Below are positions 34,159-46,078 of a stretch of 64,000 bases of DNA, in pieces. The notes under the pieces were generated by a model. The model was not told the origin of the DNA. It made no database searches and worked only from the letters and a program-made list of their open reading frames with translations. The stretch lies in contig JADKKK010000011.1 of assembly GCA_016720545.1 (NCBI GenBank), positions 185,248-249,247 of the forward strand, read 5' to 3'. Made by a program: the position numbers and the translations under genes. Position 1 is the first letter of the stretch; the number at the start of each line of letters is the position of its first letter. The stretch is from Myxococcales bacterium. GTDB taxonomy: Bacteria; Myxococcota_A; Polyangia; Polyangiales; Polyangiaceae.

Positions 34159-35999
34159 GCTCGACCGCCACGCCCGCGTGCCGCATTCGGCGCCTGCCCG
34201 ACGCGCTCGCCAACCAGATCGCCGCCGGCGAGGTCGTCGAGCGCCCGGCGAGCGTCGTGAAGGAGCTGCTCGAGAACGCCGTGGACGCCGGCGCGACGCG
34301 CGTCACCGTCGAGATCGAGCAAGGGGGGCTGGGCCGCATCGCCGTGGTCGACGACGGTGACGGCATGACCGCGATCGAGGCCACGCTCGCGTTCGAACGC
34401 CACGCGACGAGCAAGCTTGCGCGCATCGAGGACCTGGAACACCTGGGTACGTTCGGCTTCCGGGGCGAGGCGCTCCCCAGCATCGCGTCGGTCGCGAAGG
34501 TCACGCTGACGACGCGAGCGCGCGGCCAATCCGAGGCGTTCCGCGTCGTCCTCCACGGGGGACACCCGCAGCCCTCGGGCCCCTGCGGGGCCGCGGTGGG
34601 CACGCGCGTCGACGTGGCGGACCTCTTCTACAACGTCCCCGCTCGGCGGAAGTTCCTGAAGGCCCCCGCGACCGAGAGCGCTCACGTGGGCGCGGTCATC
34701 GCCGACGCAGCGCTCTGCCGCCCTGGGGTGGCGTTCCGGCTGCTACGCGACGGCAAGACCGCGCGCGACTACCTGCGGGCCGCGTCGCGCGAGGAGCGGG
34801 TCGCCCAGGTCGTCCCCGGCGAGGAGCTGCGCGCGGTCTTCGGGGAGCGCGGGCCCTACCGAGTGAGCGCGTTCCTCTCCGCGCCCGAGCGCGCGCGCAG
34901 CGGCGCCACGGGCCTCGAGATCCTCGTGAACGATCGGCCCGTGCGCGATCGCGCCCTCGCGCGGGCGGTCGCCCAGGGCTACGGCTCGGTGCTCGAGCCC
35001 GGCAGGTACCCTGTGGGTGTACTTTACATCGATATGCCCCCCGAGCGCGTCGACGTGAACGTCCACCCGCAGAAGGCCGAGGTCCGCTTCCACGACGCGC
35101 GTGAGCTACAGGGCGCCGTGGTCCGCGCGCTCAACGAGGGGCTCGGGCGCGTGTTCGCCGTGCCGGCGCTCGGGCTCGGCCCCAACCGCGCGAACGCGTT
35201 TGGCCGCCCCGCCGACTCCCCCTCCGGCCTCGACCCTTACGCCGCGCGCTCGCTGTCGACCGCGCTCCCGGTCCGTGACGATCCGCAAGGCGTCTACGCG
35301 CCGGAGCGACCCACCGCCGCCGCGCACGAGCCCACCGCCCCCCCCTTGGACGCAGCCGAGCTCTTCCCGCGGCAGGGCGCCGCGCCGCTCCGCGAGGCCC
35401 TCTTCGGTGCCCCCGCCGAGGGCTTCTACGGTGCACTGCGCTACCTCGCGCAGGTGCGGGCCACGTTCCTCGTCTGCGAGGGCGCCGACGGGCTCTACGT
35501 GCTCGATCAGCACGCGGCAGCCGAGCGGGTGCTCTTTCACCGACTCGTGACCGCCCGCCGGCGGCGCTCCACCTCATCCCAGGGCCTCCTCACGCCGGCG
35601 CTGGTCGACGTCGGTCACGCGCTCGTCGCGCTGTTCACCGAGGCCGAGGCCGAGATCGCCGCCCTCGGCTTCGACGTGCGCCCGTTCGGCGAGCGGAGCG
35701 TCGCCGTCCACGCGGTGCCGGCTCTGCTGTCGCGCGCGAGCCCCGAAGACCTCGTACGCGAGCTCGGCGCGGAGCTCGGCAGGAGCGCAACGCGACCGCT
35801 CTCGGGCCGCGTCGATCTCGCGCTGGCGACCCTCGCTTGCCACGGGTCCGTGCGCGCCGGCGACATGCTCGACCCCCAAGAGGTGCGCGCGCTCCTCACC
35901 GCGCTCGACGAGGTCGACTTCTCGGGCCACTGCCCGCACGGCAGACCCGTCGTGACCCGCCTGCCCTTCGACGAGCTCGAGCGCCGTGTCGGACGCTGA
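34155..35999 (+). CDS. mutL: DNA mismatch repair protein MutL
   Basis: 614 residues from GTG at 34155 (GTGA overlap). GHKL ATPase motifs: NQIAAGEVVERPASVVKELLENAVDAGA, DDGDGM, RHATSKL, GFRGEALPSIASV. A Pro/Ala-rich linker (about 350-420) leads to the dimerisation domain. Of the endonuclease motifs, CPHGRP is present, but DQHA-x2-E-x4-E reads DQHAAAERVLFH, with His where the second Glu is expected, and the ACR-type motif reads ACHGS. The nicking activity may therefore be altered. It acts with MutS, whose gene is not in the window. It overlaps miaA by 14 nt. Confidence 0.95.
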   Translation: MSSTATPACRIRRLPDALANQIAAGEVVERPASVVKELLENAVDAGATRVTVEIEQGGLGRIAVVDDGDGMTAIEATLAFERHATSKLARIEDLEHLGTFGFRGEALPSIASVAKVTLTTRARGQSEAFRVVLHGGHPQPSGPCGAAVGTRVDVADLFYNVPARRKFLKAPATESAHVGAVIADAALCRPGVAFRLLRDGKTARDYLRAASREERVAQVVPGEELRAVFGERGPYRVSAFLSAPERARSGATGLEILVNDRPVRDRALARAVAQGYGSVLEPGRYPVGVLYIDMPPERVDVNVHPQKAEVRFHDARELQGAVVRALNEGLGRVFAVPALGLGPNRANAFGRPADSPSGLDPYAARSLSTALPVRDDPQGVYAPERPTAAAHEPTAPPLDAAELFPRQGAAPLREALFGAPAEGFYGALRYLAQVRATFLVCEGADGLYVLDQHAAAERVLFHRLVTARRRRSTSSQGLLTPALVDVGHALVALFTEAEAEIAALGFDVRPFGERSVAVHAVPALLSRASPEDLVRELGAELGRSATRPLSGRVDLALATLACHGSVRAGDMLDPQEVRALLTALDEVDFSGHCPHGRPVVTRLPFDELERRVGR

Positions 36000-36903
36000 G
36001 CTCGAGCGGCAGGGCGCGGCGGTCTTGGACCTGCTCCGGAGCGAGCCGGGCGCGCTCCTCTGCGTCGTCGGCCCAACGGCGGGGGGAAAGAGCGCCCTCG
36101 CGCTGCACCTCGCCGAGCGCCTCGATGGCGAGATTGTGGGCGCCGACAGCGTGCAGATCTACCGAGGGTTCGACGTCGGCTCGGGGAAGCCGACCGCCGA
36201 GGAGCGGGCGCGCGTCCCGCATCACCTGATTGACGTGGCCGATCCCTCCTCGCCGTTCGACGCCGCGCGCTTCGTATCGCTCGCCGACCGCGCGATCGCG
36301 GAGGTCCGCGCGCGCGGGCGCACGCCCATCGTCTGCGGAGGCACGTTCCTGTGGGTGAAGGCGCTCCTCTCGGGGCTCAGCGACGCGCCCAAGGGCGATG
36401 AGACCATCCGCGCGAGGCACCGCGAGCTCGTCGCGCGCGAAGGCTCTCATGCCCTCCACCTCCTACTCGAGGCGGCCGATCCCGGGCTCGCGCCGCGGCT
36501 CCACCCGAACGACGTGCTCCGGGTGAGCCGCGCCCTCGAGGTGTTCGAGCTCACCGGGCAGCGGCTCTCCGACCTCCATCGCGCCCACGGCTTCCGCCAG
36601 CGGCGCCACGCGGCCCTGCTCGTGTCGCCGGCGCGCACTCCCGAGGAGCTCACGGGGCGCATACGCGCGCGCGTCGAGTCGTTCGTCACGGGCGGCTTGC
36701 TCGACGAGGTTCGGGCGCTCGCGCTCGCCGGACACCGTGAGACGCGGGCCATGCGCTCGGTGGGCTACCGCGAGGCGCTCGCAGCGGTGGACGGCGAGCT
36801 CCTTGATGCCGAGCTCGTCGAGGCGATCACCCGCTCGACGAGGGTCTTCGCTCGCCGTCAGCGCACCTGGCTCGCGCGCGAGCCCGTCCACTACGTGACC
36901 TGA
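35986..36903 (+). CDS. miaA: tRNA dimethylallyltransferase
   Basis: 305 residues from GTG at 35986, inside the end of mutL. It adds dimethylallyl to A37 of tRNAs reading UNN codons. P-loop VVGPTAGGKSALA, DSVQIYRGFDVGSGKPT, PHHLIDVADP and RVSRALEVFELTGQ are visible. mutL-miaA is a widely conserved pair. The C-terminal third (ARTPEELTGRIRARVESF ... FARRQRTWL) is typical. Confidence 0.95.
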   Translation: MSDAELERQGAAVLDLLRSEPGALLCVVGPTAGGKSALALHLAERLDGEIVGADSVQIYRGFDVGSGKPTAEERARVPHHLIDVADPSSPFDAARFVSLADRAIAEVRARGRTPIVCGGTFLWVKALLSGLSDAPKGDETIRARHRELVAREGSHALHLLLEAADPGLAPRLHPNDVLRVSRALEVFELTGQRLSDLHRAHGFRQRRHAALLVSPARTPEELTGRIRARVESFVTGGLLDEVRALALAGHRETRAMRSVGYREALAAVDGELLDAELVEAITRSTRVFARRQRTWLAREPVHYVT

Positions 36904-36926
36904 CCTCGAGAGATCAGCGCGGTCGA

Positions 36927-39900
36927 TCAATCGTCCGCCCCGTCGCCCTCGGCCTCATCGCCCCCCTCGGTCTCGAGGATCCCGTACTCCTTCAGCCGGC
37001 GGTAGAAGGTGCGCCTCGGGATGCCCGCGAGCTTGGCCGCCTGCATGCGGTTCCAGCTCGCGCGGCCGAGCGCGTCGAGGATGCGCTCCTTCTCCGACAG
37101 CCGGAACTCGCCCGGCGTGCGCGGCCGGGCGGGGCCGCCCTGCGCCCTCGGCTCCGCCGCCGTCGCGGGGAGCGAGAAGTCCTCAGGCCCCATCTCGGTG
37201 TCGTCGCTCATGAGCCACGCGTTCAGGAGCACATGCTCGAGCTGACGCACGTTACCCGGCCAGTCGTAGCCCGCGAGCTTCTTCATCGCGGCGCGGCTCA
37301 CCGTCTTGCGCTCCCGTCGATGGCGCGCGGCGAAGATGCCGAGGAAGTGATCGACGAGGGCCGGGAGGTCGTCGCGCCTGCCTCGAAGCGGCGGGATTTC
37401 GACGGTGATGACGTGGAGCCGGTAGTAGAGGTCTTCGCGGAACGTCCCCTCCCGGACCATGTGCTCGAGGTCGCGGTTGGTCGCCGCGATCACCCGCACG
37501 TTCACCGGCTCCTCGGCCGTGCCGCCGACCGGGCGCACGGTCTTCTCTTGGAGCACCCGCAGAAGCCCCGCCTGCATCTTGTGGGGCATCTCCCCGATCT
37601 CGTCGAGCAGGATGGTCCCTCCCTCCGCCTCGCGGAAGAGCCCCTTCCGCTCGCGGTCGGCGCCCGTGAACGAGCCGCGCACGTGACCAAAGAGCTCGCT
37701 CTCGAGGAGGTTGCCGGGGATCGCGCCGCAGTTCACGCCGGTGAACACGTTCTTCGCCCGCGCCGACACCTGGTGGATGGCCCGCGCGACGACCTCTTTG
37801 CCCGTGCCGCTCTCGCCGGTGACGAGCACGGGCACGTCGGTGTCCTTCACGCGCTCGAGGATCGCGTACAGCTTGCGCATGGGAGCGCTCGTGCCGACGA
37901 TCCCGGCATAGCCGAAGTGGCTCTTCAGCTCGGCTCGCACGAGCTTGAGGTCGCGTCGCGTCGCGGCGAGCTGCTCGGTGCGCCTGCCCAACGACTCCTC
38001 GAGACGCACGCGGGCGCGCTGCAGCTCCTCGTTCGCGATCGCGAGCTCGTTGGCGCGCCGTCGGTTCTCCTCGATGAGTCGCGCGTTTTCGATGGCGATG
38101 GCCGCCTGGTCGGCGAACGCCGAGAGGGTCGGGAGCTCTTCCCGGAACCGCAAGCCCGGTCGGAGGCGCGTCTCGAGGTACAACGCCCCGATGGCGGCCT
38201 GGGCCAGCTGCGGCCCGCGAATGGGCACGCACGCGATCGACTGGATCATGAGCTGGTGCACGCTCACGGCCTGCGCGAGGCGCTCGTCGTCGCGGGCGCT
38301 CGCCGCGATCACGGGCTCGCCCTCAGCAAGGACCTTCTCGGCCACGCTCCGCGAGAACCTCGCGTGGCCGTCCTCGGCGCGCTGGCCGCGCACGGTCTGG
38401 GCGACGAGCTTACCGTCCTCGTCGACGAGGAGCACGAACCCGCGCTCCGCGCCGACGAGCGCGATCGCGTGATCGACCACGCGCTCGAGCAACGGACCGA
38501 GCTCCTTCTCACGCGCGAGGTCCCGGGTGATCTCGAAGATGCGGGTGAGCCGATCGGAGTCAGGCAGACCGCTCCCCCCGGCCGCGCGCGTGGTGCGGCT
38601 CAGACTCGGGGGCGACGAATGCGACGAATGCGACGAGCGACCGGCTGCGGTGGTGAGCGTGGTGGCCACCGCCGCGCGGAGCGCACGCCGGCGGGGCGCG
38701 TCCCAAAAGACCTCGCGAAGATCTCGCGGCAGCTTCGCCGCGACCTCCTCGAGCATCGCCAGCGCCGCCTCGGTGTCGCGCCTCGCGGTCGCCGTGCTCC
38801 CCTGTGACGCGGCGAGCTCACCGCGTGCCTCGAGCGCGCGACAGGCGAACTCGCGCTTCCCGTCGGCGCGCGCGCGCTCGTAGGCGTCGTCGAGCGCGGC
38901 CTTCGCCGCCACCTCGTCGCCGGCCGCGGTGAGGCAGGTGGCCTTCACGATGGACGCGAGCGCCTCGTGCTCGCCGAACCCGAGCTCTCCGGCACCCCGG
39001 AGGGCCTCGAGCTCGCGCAGCACGGCCGCGGGGTCGGGGTGCGGCTCCCGCATCGCGACAAGGAGGCCCTCGAGCCGGGCCTCAGCCGCGTCGTGCGGTC
39101 GCCCGAGCGCGTCGTACGCCGCGGCGCACGCCTCGTAGAGCTCGCGCGCGCGCTCGCGATCAGGCGACTCCCCCGGCTCACGCTGGGCGAGGTCCGCGTG
39201 GAGGCCGAGCAGCTGCGCGCGGGCGGCCGGCGGGAGGTCCTCCTTGTCGGCGTCGAGCGCCTCGATCGTCGCGCGCGCCCGACCGACGCGGCCCAGATAG
39301 AGGTCGAGATTCGCCAGGTTGAGCGCCGCCTGGCGAGACGCGAGCGCGCCACCCGCCCGCTGCCCGAGATCCGTGGCCGCCTCGAGGTGAAGGATAGCGC
39401 GCCCGAGGTCGCCTTCGCCCTGCGCCAGGCCCGAGAGGTTCAGCCGGGCCGTCGCGACGCCCCACGCGTCGTTGGCGAGCTCTGCGGCGGCGAGCGCCTC
39501 TTCGTACGCCCTCCGGGCATCGGCCGGGCGCCCCGCGCGCTGGTGGGCGACGCCCAGCGAGCCCTTGGCGATACCCAGCGCGCGCGCGTCCTGCGCGAGG
39601 TTGGCCACCATCACCGCCGACTCGAGCGTCTGCCGCGCGCGCGCATCTTCGCCCGAGTACGCGAGCGCGACGCCGCGCACGGCGAGCGCCTCCGAGGCCA
39701 CGGCGTCCTCCAGGCGCCCTCGCGTGATGGGCTCGGTCAGCTCGAGCGCGCGCGCGAACTCGCCGAGGCGCATCGCGGTGCGAGCCCGGAGAAGGGTCCA
39801 CACGCGAGCGCCCGCGGCGTCGCCAAGCTGCGCGACCGCGTCGAGCTCCTTCGCCGCGGCGCGAGGGTCTCCCTTCGCGAGGTCGACCCGCGCGCGCACG

Positions 39901-41384
39901 CACGCCACGCGGAATCGCTCGTCTGGGCCGGCGGCGGTGAGGCCGGAGAGCACGTCGACGGCGACGTCGAACCGGCCGCGATCGGCGGCGGCCTCCGCCT
40001 CCGCGACGAGCTCGAGTGACTTCGAGTCCGCGCGCGTGCTCTCCAGGGCGGCGTCGTGCTTCGCGAGCGCGGCGTCGACGTCGAAGGCCGACACGAGGGC
40101 TTCGCGCCCGAGCTTGTGGAGCAGATCGCGCAGCGCGCCGGGGTTCCCGCCCGCGCGCTCCACGAGGTGCGCGACGAGTGAGTCCGGGAGCGACACGATC
40201 ACCCTGCGCGCGAGCTCCTCCGCTGCACGCGGCTCGAGCTCGGGCATCTCGAAGCGCGCGCTCGGGCCCTTGGCCACGGCTCGCAGCTCCTCCTCGGTCG
40301 CGACCGCCACGAGGCGCGCGCCCTCGGCGGTCAGGGCCCGCAGCGCCGCCAGGGCGTCCGCGGGCAGCGCCGCGAGGTCGTCGACGCAGAGCACCAACCT
40401 GCCGGGCGCCGCGCCCGCGGTCGCGAGCCGGAGCGCCTCCAGCGCGGACAGGCCGGTCTGCGGGGCCTCGACGACGGCCGCCGGCACGCCCTGTAGGCCG
40501 AGCGAGAACGCCAGGCGCCGGAGCAGCGTAGACCGGCCCGAGCCTAGCGGCCCCTCGAGCGCGAGCGCACCGCCCTCTTGCATGGATACTACACGTTTTT
40601 CGAGCGACGCGCCCAGGGCCTCGAGCCCCAAGACCTGCCAGCCCAGCGCCCCCGTGAGCGCGCCCTGGCCAAGCCCCGCCGCCCGGCGCAGCGCGGTCCC
40701 GAGCTCGTCAGCGCTCGGGTAGCGATCTTCGGGCTCGCCCTCGGTCGCCCGCTTCGCGACCCGCGTCAGGGCCGCGTACACGTCGCGCTCAAGCTCGTCG
40801 CCGCGCTCGTCGAGGCCCTCTTGCAGCGTGGCGCCGAGCGCGTAAACCTCGGCCCGCACACCGACGGCCTCCCCCGCGAGCACCTCCGGCGCCGCGTACT
40901 TGGGCGTGAGCCCACGCGCGGGTCCGCCCTCGCGCAGCGGGGCGGCGAGGCCGAGGTCGACCAAGGTCGCGCGGCCCTCCGCGCTCACGACGATGTTCGC
41001 GGGCTTCACGTCTCCGTGCAGGAGCCCACTTCGGTGGAGCAACGTAAGCTGATCGGTCGCGTCGGCGAGCGGCGCGAGCCACGCGCGCTCCGGCGTGGCG
41101 AGCACCGCGTCGAGGGCGTCGCCGGGCGCAAGCTCGCGCACCATGTAGCGCTCGCCGCTCGCCAGAGCACCGAAGCCAATGATCCGCGGCAGGCCGAGGC
41201 CGTCGAGGGCCGAGAGCGCGACCGCCTCGCGCACGAGCGCGCGAGACTCTGCCTCGCCCGCGCCCTCCGCGAGCACCTTGAACGCCAACCGGGCGCCCGT
41301 GATTCGATCGGTGACCGCGTAGACGGCGCCGCCGCCACCCTGACCAAGCTGCTGCGCGCCCTCGTAGCGCGCGGGGATCTTCAC
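36927..41384 (-). CDS. kinase-ATPase-TPR-GAF-sigma-54 activator fusion
   Basis: 1485 residues. Order: Ser/Thr kinase-like domain about 8-240 (LGQGGGGAVYAV, AFKVL, catalytic loop HGDVKPAN without the usual HRD Arg, DLG instead of DFG); an ATPase about 265-420 with GPLGSGRST (Arg in place of the Walker Lys) and LVLCVDDL; TPR-like repeats about 450-900; GAF about 1000-1150; AAA+ sigma-54 interaction domain with GESGTGKE, GSFTGA (Ser variant of GAFTGA), LLDEIGEMP; Fis-type HTH at the C-terminus (RMQAAKLAGIPRRTFYRRLKEYG). It probably activates a sigma-54 promoter in response to a signal bound by GAF or relayed by the kinase-like half. Such fusions are typical of Polyangia. Confidence 0.9.
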   Translation of the reverse strand: MKIPARYEGAQQLGQGGGGAVYAVTDRITGARLAFKVLAEGAGEAESRALVREAVALSALDGLGLPRIIGFGALASGERYMVRELAPGDALDAVLATPERAWLAPLADATDQLTLLHRSGLLHGDVKPANIVVSAEGRATLVDLGLAAPLREGGPARGLTPKYAAPEVLAGEAVGVRAEVYALGATLQEGLDERGDELERDVYAALTRVAKRATEGEPEDRYPSADELGTALRRAAGLGQGALTGALGWQVLGLEALGASLEKRVVSMQEGGALALEGPLGSGRSTLLRRLAFSLGLQGVPAAVVEAPQTGLSALEALRLATAGAAPGRLVLCVDDLAALPADALAALRALTAEGARLVAVATEEELRAVAKGPSARFEMPELEPRAAEELARRVIVSLPDSLVAHLVERAGGNPGALRDLLHKLGREALVSAFDVDAALAKHDAALESTRADSKSLELVAEAEAAADRGRFDVAVDVLSGLTAAGPDERFRVACVRARVDLAKGDPRAAAKELDAVAQLGDAAGARVWTLLRARTAMRLGEFARALELTEPITRGRLEDAVASEALAVRGVALAYSGEDARARQTLESAVMVANLAQDARALGIAKGSLGVAHQRAGRPADARRAYEEALAAAELANDAWGVATARLNLSGLAQGEGDLGRAILHLEAATDLGQRAGGALASRQAALNLANLDLYLGRVGRARATIEALDADKEDLPPAARAQLLGLHADLAQREPGESPDRERARELYEACAAAYDALGRPHDAAEARLEGLLVAMREPHPDPAAVLRELEALRGAGELGFGEHEALASIVKATCLTAAGDEVAAKAALDDAYERARADGKREFACRALEARGELAASQGSTATARRDTEAALAMLEEVAAKLPRDLREVFWDAPRRRALRAAVATTLTTAAGRSSHSSHSSPPSLSRTTRAAGGSGLPDSDRLTRIFEITRDLAREKELGPLLERVVDHAIALVGAERGFVLLVDEDGKLVAQTVRGQRAEDGHARFSRSVAEKVLAEGEPVIAASARDDERLAQAVSVHQLMIQSIACVPIRGPQLAQAAIGALYLETRLRPGLRFREELPTLSAFADQAAIAIENARLIEENRRRANELAIANEELQRARVRLEESLGRRTEQLAATRRDLKLVRAELKSHFGYAGIVGTSAPMRKLYAILERVKDTDVPVLVTGESGTGKEVVARAIHQVSARAKNVFTGVNCGAIPGNLLESELFGHVRGSFTGADRERKGLFREAEGGTILLDEIGEMPHKMQAGLLRVLQEKTVRPVGGTAEEPVNVRVIAATNRDLEHMVREGTFREDLYYRLHVITVEIPPLRGRRDDLPALVDHFLGIFAARHRRERKTVSRAAMKKLAGYDWPGNVRQLEHVLLNAWLMSDDTEMGPEDFSLPATAAEPRAQGGPARPRTPGEFRLSEKERILDALGRASWNRMQAAKLAGIPRRTFYRRLKEYGILETEGGDEAEGDGADD

Positions 41385-41396
41385 CGCGACCCGCCG

Positions 41397-42449
41397 CTAC
41401 CTTGCCGGCGGCGGCGGGGGGGGCGCGAGCTCGGGCCCCCGGGCGATCGGTCGCTCGAAGCCGTAGCTGCCGCTGAAGCCGAACCAGAACCCGGTGAGCG
41501 CGAGGCCGAGGCTGAGGCGCCCCTCGAACTGCTTGACCGGCTTGAAGCGGAGGCCGACCTGCGGGATGGCGACCCACGGGATGACGTTCGGCTTCGAGCC
41601 CCCGTTGGCCCAGCTCGGCTCCAGGTACCCGCCCACGCGGTTGACCTTCGACGCCTGGTGATCGCGTGGGTTGCAGCCCGAGCCCGTGCTGGGCGTGCGG
41701 TCCTCTGCCGCGTCGCACTGGACGTAGGTCTTGCCGTTCGCGGAGTACTGCGGGTTGCCCGTGCCCTCCTTCACCCAGTTATTGAGGAGATCGCCGAACA
41801 CGAACCCGACGCCGAGCCCGATGCCGTACTCGAAGTCGATCATGCGGTGAATCTTCGTGGACCAGAGGAGGTCGACGGTCGCTTGGATCGCCTTCAGGCT
41901 GCTGTTACCGACGGCGTAGTTACCCACGAAATCGGTCGCGCCCTTGTCCTTGTAGAGGATGTCGTTCGTGCCGAACTCCGAGTACGTCAGCGCCGGGATC
42001 ACCGAGAACCCGTTCTTGCGGATGTCGAGCTCGAGGCCGATGTTGTTCGAGTAGATGGTCTGACCGCCCTCGACGAAGGCGTCGAGCAGGAACTTGGGCA
42101 GCACCACCCCTCGGTAGCGAAGGCCGGCGAACAGGTAGGTGCGCTCGGGGGTCTCGCTCACGTCGCTCATGTTCGAGCCGACGTCGATCACGGGAGGCGC
42201 GTCGGCGACCCGCGCGACACCGTCGGCGCCCGCCGCGCCGCCGGCCGATGCACCGCCCGCAGCGGCACCGTTCTCGGGCGCACCCGCGGCCGGGGTGGCC
42301 GGCGCGGCGGCCGGAGCGCCCGGCGCCGCCGGGGCCGCCTTCGGGGGGCTCGCGGGGGCCTGGGCGGCCGCAGGCGTGGCGACGGCGAGCGCCGCGCCGA
42401 GGAGGCTCGCGCCAAGACCAAGAGCCAGACGGCCGTGCCGAGCGGGCAT
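41397..42449 (-). CDS. outer-membrane beta-barrel protein, unknown function
   Basis: 350 residues. ATG at 42449 is preferred over a GTG 6 nt upstream because GGAG lies 7 nt before it. Signal peptide LALGLGASLLGAALAVATPAAAQA, then a ~55-residue Ala/Pro/Gly linker. The barrel part has alternating strands (YLFAGLRYRGVVLPKFLLDAF, GLELDIRKNGFSVIPALTY, FEYGIGLGVGFVFGDL, LSLGLALTGFWFGFSGSYGF) and a loop with two Cys (VQCDAAED, SGCNPRD). It is probably a porin-like or structural outer-membrane protein. It lies just upstream of the 1485-residue activator gene (12 bp), so the two may be co-transcribed. Confidence 0.7.
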   Translation of the reverse strand: MPARHGRLALGLGASLLGAALAVATPAAAQAPASPPKAAPAAPGAPAAAPATPAAGAPENGAAAGGASAGGAAGADGVARVADAPPVIDVGSNMSDVSETPERTYLFAGLRYRGVVLPKFLLDAFVEGGQTIYSNNIGLELDIRKNGFSVIPALTYSEFGTNDILYKDKGATDFVGNYAVGNSSLKAIQATVDLLWSTKIHRMIDFEYGIGLGVGFVFGDLLNNWVKEGTGNPQYSANGKTYVQCDAAEDRTPSTGSGCNPRDHQASKVNRVGGYLEPSWANGGSKPNVIPWVAIPQVGLRFKPVKQFEGRLSLGLALTGFWFGFSGSYGFERPIARGPELAPPPPPPAR

Positions 42450-42607
42450 GTTCACTCTCCAGAAAGCAAGGGACGACGTGACGGCGCGCCCAGGGGGTGG
42501 CGCTCACCTACGGGTGCAAGCGTACTCGAACCCGGCCGGCGGTGGCGAGAAAGGAGGGACAGCTACGCTCGCCGCGGACGCTCGGAGACTGCTACGATTC
42601 GCGGAGC

Positions 42608-43621
42608 GTGATCCTTTACGGTCGAGTCGTCGAGCAGTCGATCGACCACCACCAGGTGGCGTCGTTCAAGAAAGAGGTCGTGGTCACCGCGGGCGTGCCG
42701 CTCGCGATGGTCCGCAAGCGCCTCGCAGGCGCCGAGGCGACGCGGGCGCCCGTGCTGCTCATCCACGGCTTCGGCCAGAACCGGTACGCCTGGCACCTCC
42801 CCTCGCGGAGCTTCTCCAACTACCTCGCGGCGGCGGGCTTCGACGTGTTCAACCTCGATCTGCGAGGCCACGGAAGGTCGCACAAGCTAGGCGGAATTCG
42901 CTCGCGCGGCGCTCACTGCTACGTGGAGGAGGACCTCCCTCAGGCGGTGGCCGAGGTGCGCGCGCTGTCGGGCGGGCGGCCGGTGTTCCTCGTCGGTCAC
43001 TCGCTCGGCGGCCTCGTCAGCTACGCCGCCGCGCCCTCGCTCGTCGGGCTCGTGCGAGGCGTGGTCACGCTGGGCAGCCCCTACCATTTCACCCGCGGGT
43101 CCATGTTCCTGGGGGCGGTGCGCGCGGTGAATGGCGGTCTCAGGGCCCTGCGCGTGCCCCTCGGCAACCTGCCGCTCACGCTCCAACCGGTCGGCACGGC
43201 TCTCCGCGGCATGACCCGGGTCCTCAAGGGCCGCGCGCACCCGCTCCCGCTGCGGGCGTGGCACGAGGGCGCGACCGAGCACCACGTCCTCGAAGAGCAC
43301 TTCCGGCTCGCGTTCGACAGAGCGAGCCTGGAAGACCTCCGAAACCTATTCGACTGGGCGTGGGAGCGGCGGTTCGGCGGGGCCCGCGGCTACGCCGAGC
43401 GGTTCGAGCGCGCCGAGGATCTCTCGCTGCTCGTCATCGGGGGCTCGAACGACGAGCTCGCCTCACCCAGGGCCGTCCGCCCCGCGTACGAGCGTAGCCG
43501 CTCGCGCGACAAGACCTACCGCGAGTACCCGTTCGGGCACATCGACCTCATCATGGGTCGCGACGCTCCGCGCACGCTCTGGCCCGAGGTCCGCGACTGG
43601 CTCCTCGCGCGCTCCACCTGA
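42608..43621 (+). CDS. alpha/beta hydrolase
   Basis: 337 residues from GTG at 42608 (CGGAG upstream); the open frame upstream to 42497 lacks sensible sequence. Alpha/beta-hydrolase fold: oxyanion VLLIHGFGQN, nucleophile elbow GHSLGG, acid in GGSNDELASP, catalytic His in YPFGHIDLIMG. The lid region (RALRVPLGNLPLTLQP onward) is long. The sequence recalls lipases/esterases or PHB-depolymerase-like hydrolases of Proteobacteria; the substrate cannot be told. No export signal is seen. Confidence 0.85.
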   Translation: MILYGRVVEQSIDHHQVASFKKEVVVTAGVPLAMVRKRLAGAEATRAPVLLIHGFGQNRYAWHLPSRSFSNYLAAAGFDVFNLDLRGHGRSHKLGGIRSRGAHCYVEEDLPQAVAEVRALSGGRPVFLVGHSLGGLVSYAAAPSLVGLVRGVVTLGSPYHFTRGSMFLGAVRAVNGGLRALRVPLGNLPLTLQPVGTALRGMTRVLKGRAHPLPLRAWHEGATEHHVLEEHFRLAFDRASLEDLRNLFDWAWERRFGGARGYAERFERAEDLSLLVIGGSNDELASPRAVRPAYERSRSRDKTYREYPFGHIDLIMGRDAPRTLWPEVRDWLLARST

Positions 43622-43660
43622 ATCCACCGACGACGGCGTGACTCGCGGCAGCCCGCGGCG

Positions 43661-43936
43661 TCAGCGCGGGTTGCGGTCGCGCTCGAGGCGCGCGAGCTCG
43701 TCCTCGAGGCGGCGGACGGTGCGCTTCAGGTCGTTCACCTCATCCTCCGTCGCCAGCGACATCGACTTGGCGAGCTTCTCGACCTGCTCCGACGTGAACG
43801 ACTGCACCTTCCCCGGGACGGACATCGCCTGCATGAGCGCGGTCATGACGCGGGGATCCTGAAGGAGCTTCGCAACACGAGGATCGCTCATCAACTTCAT
43901 GCCCTGCTTCATCAGGGTCTTCTTGATGTCGCTCAT
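43661..43936 (-). CDS. small coiled-coil protein, unknown function
   Basis: 91 residues. The N-terminal half is a helical Met-rich segment (MKQGMKLMSDPRVAKLLQDPRVMTALMQAM); the C-terminal third is a strong coiled coil (DEVNDLKRTVRRLEDELARLERD). The layout resembles small phasin-like or polyhydroxyalkanoate-granule-associated proteins, but no specific motif supports that. It lies 78 bp downstream of prkA on the same strand, and the neighbouring hydrolase is convergent. Confidence 0.7.
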   Translation of the reverse strand: MSDIKKTLMKQGMKLMSDPRVAKLLQDPRVMTALMQAMSVPGKVQSFTSEQVEKLAKSMSLATEDEVNDLKRTVRRLEDELARLERDRNPR

Positions 43937-44014
43937 CTTCGGGCAGCGTACTCCGCGGCGCGGCGCGACGCGAGCGCTCGATCGCGCCGCGCCGCGTCGC
44001 CGGGTCGCTCGGCG

Positions 44015-46078
<2,064 letters not shown>

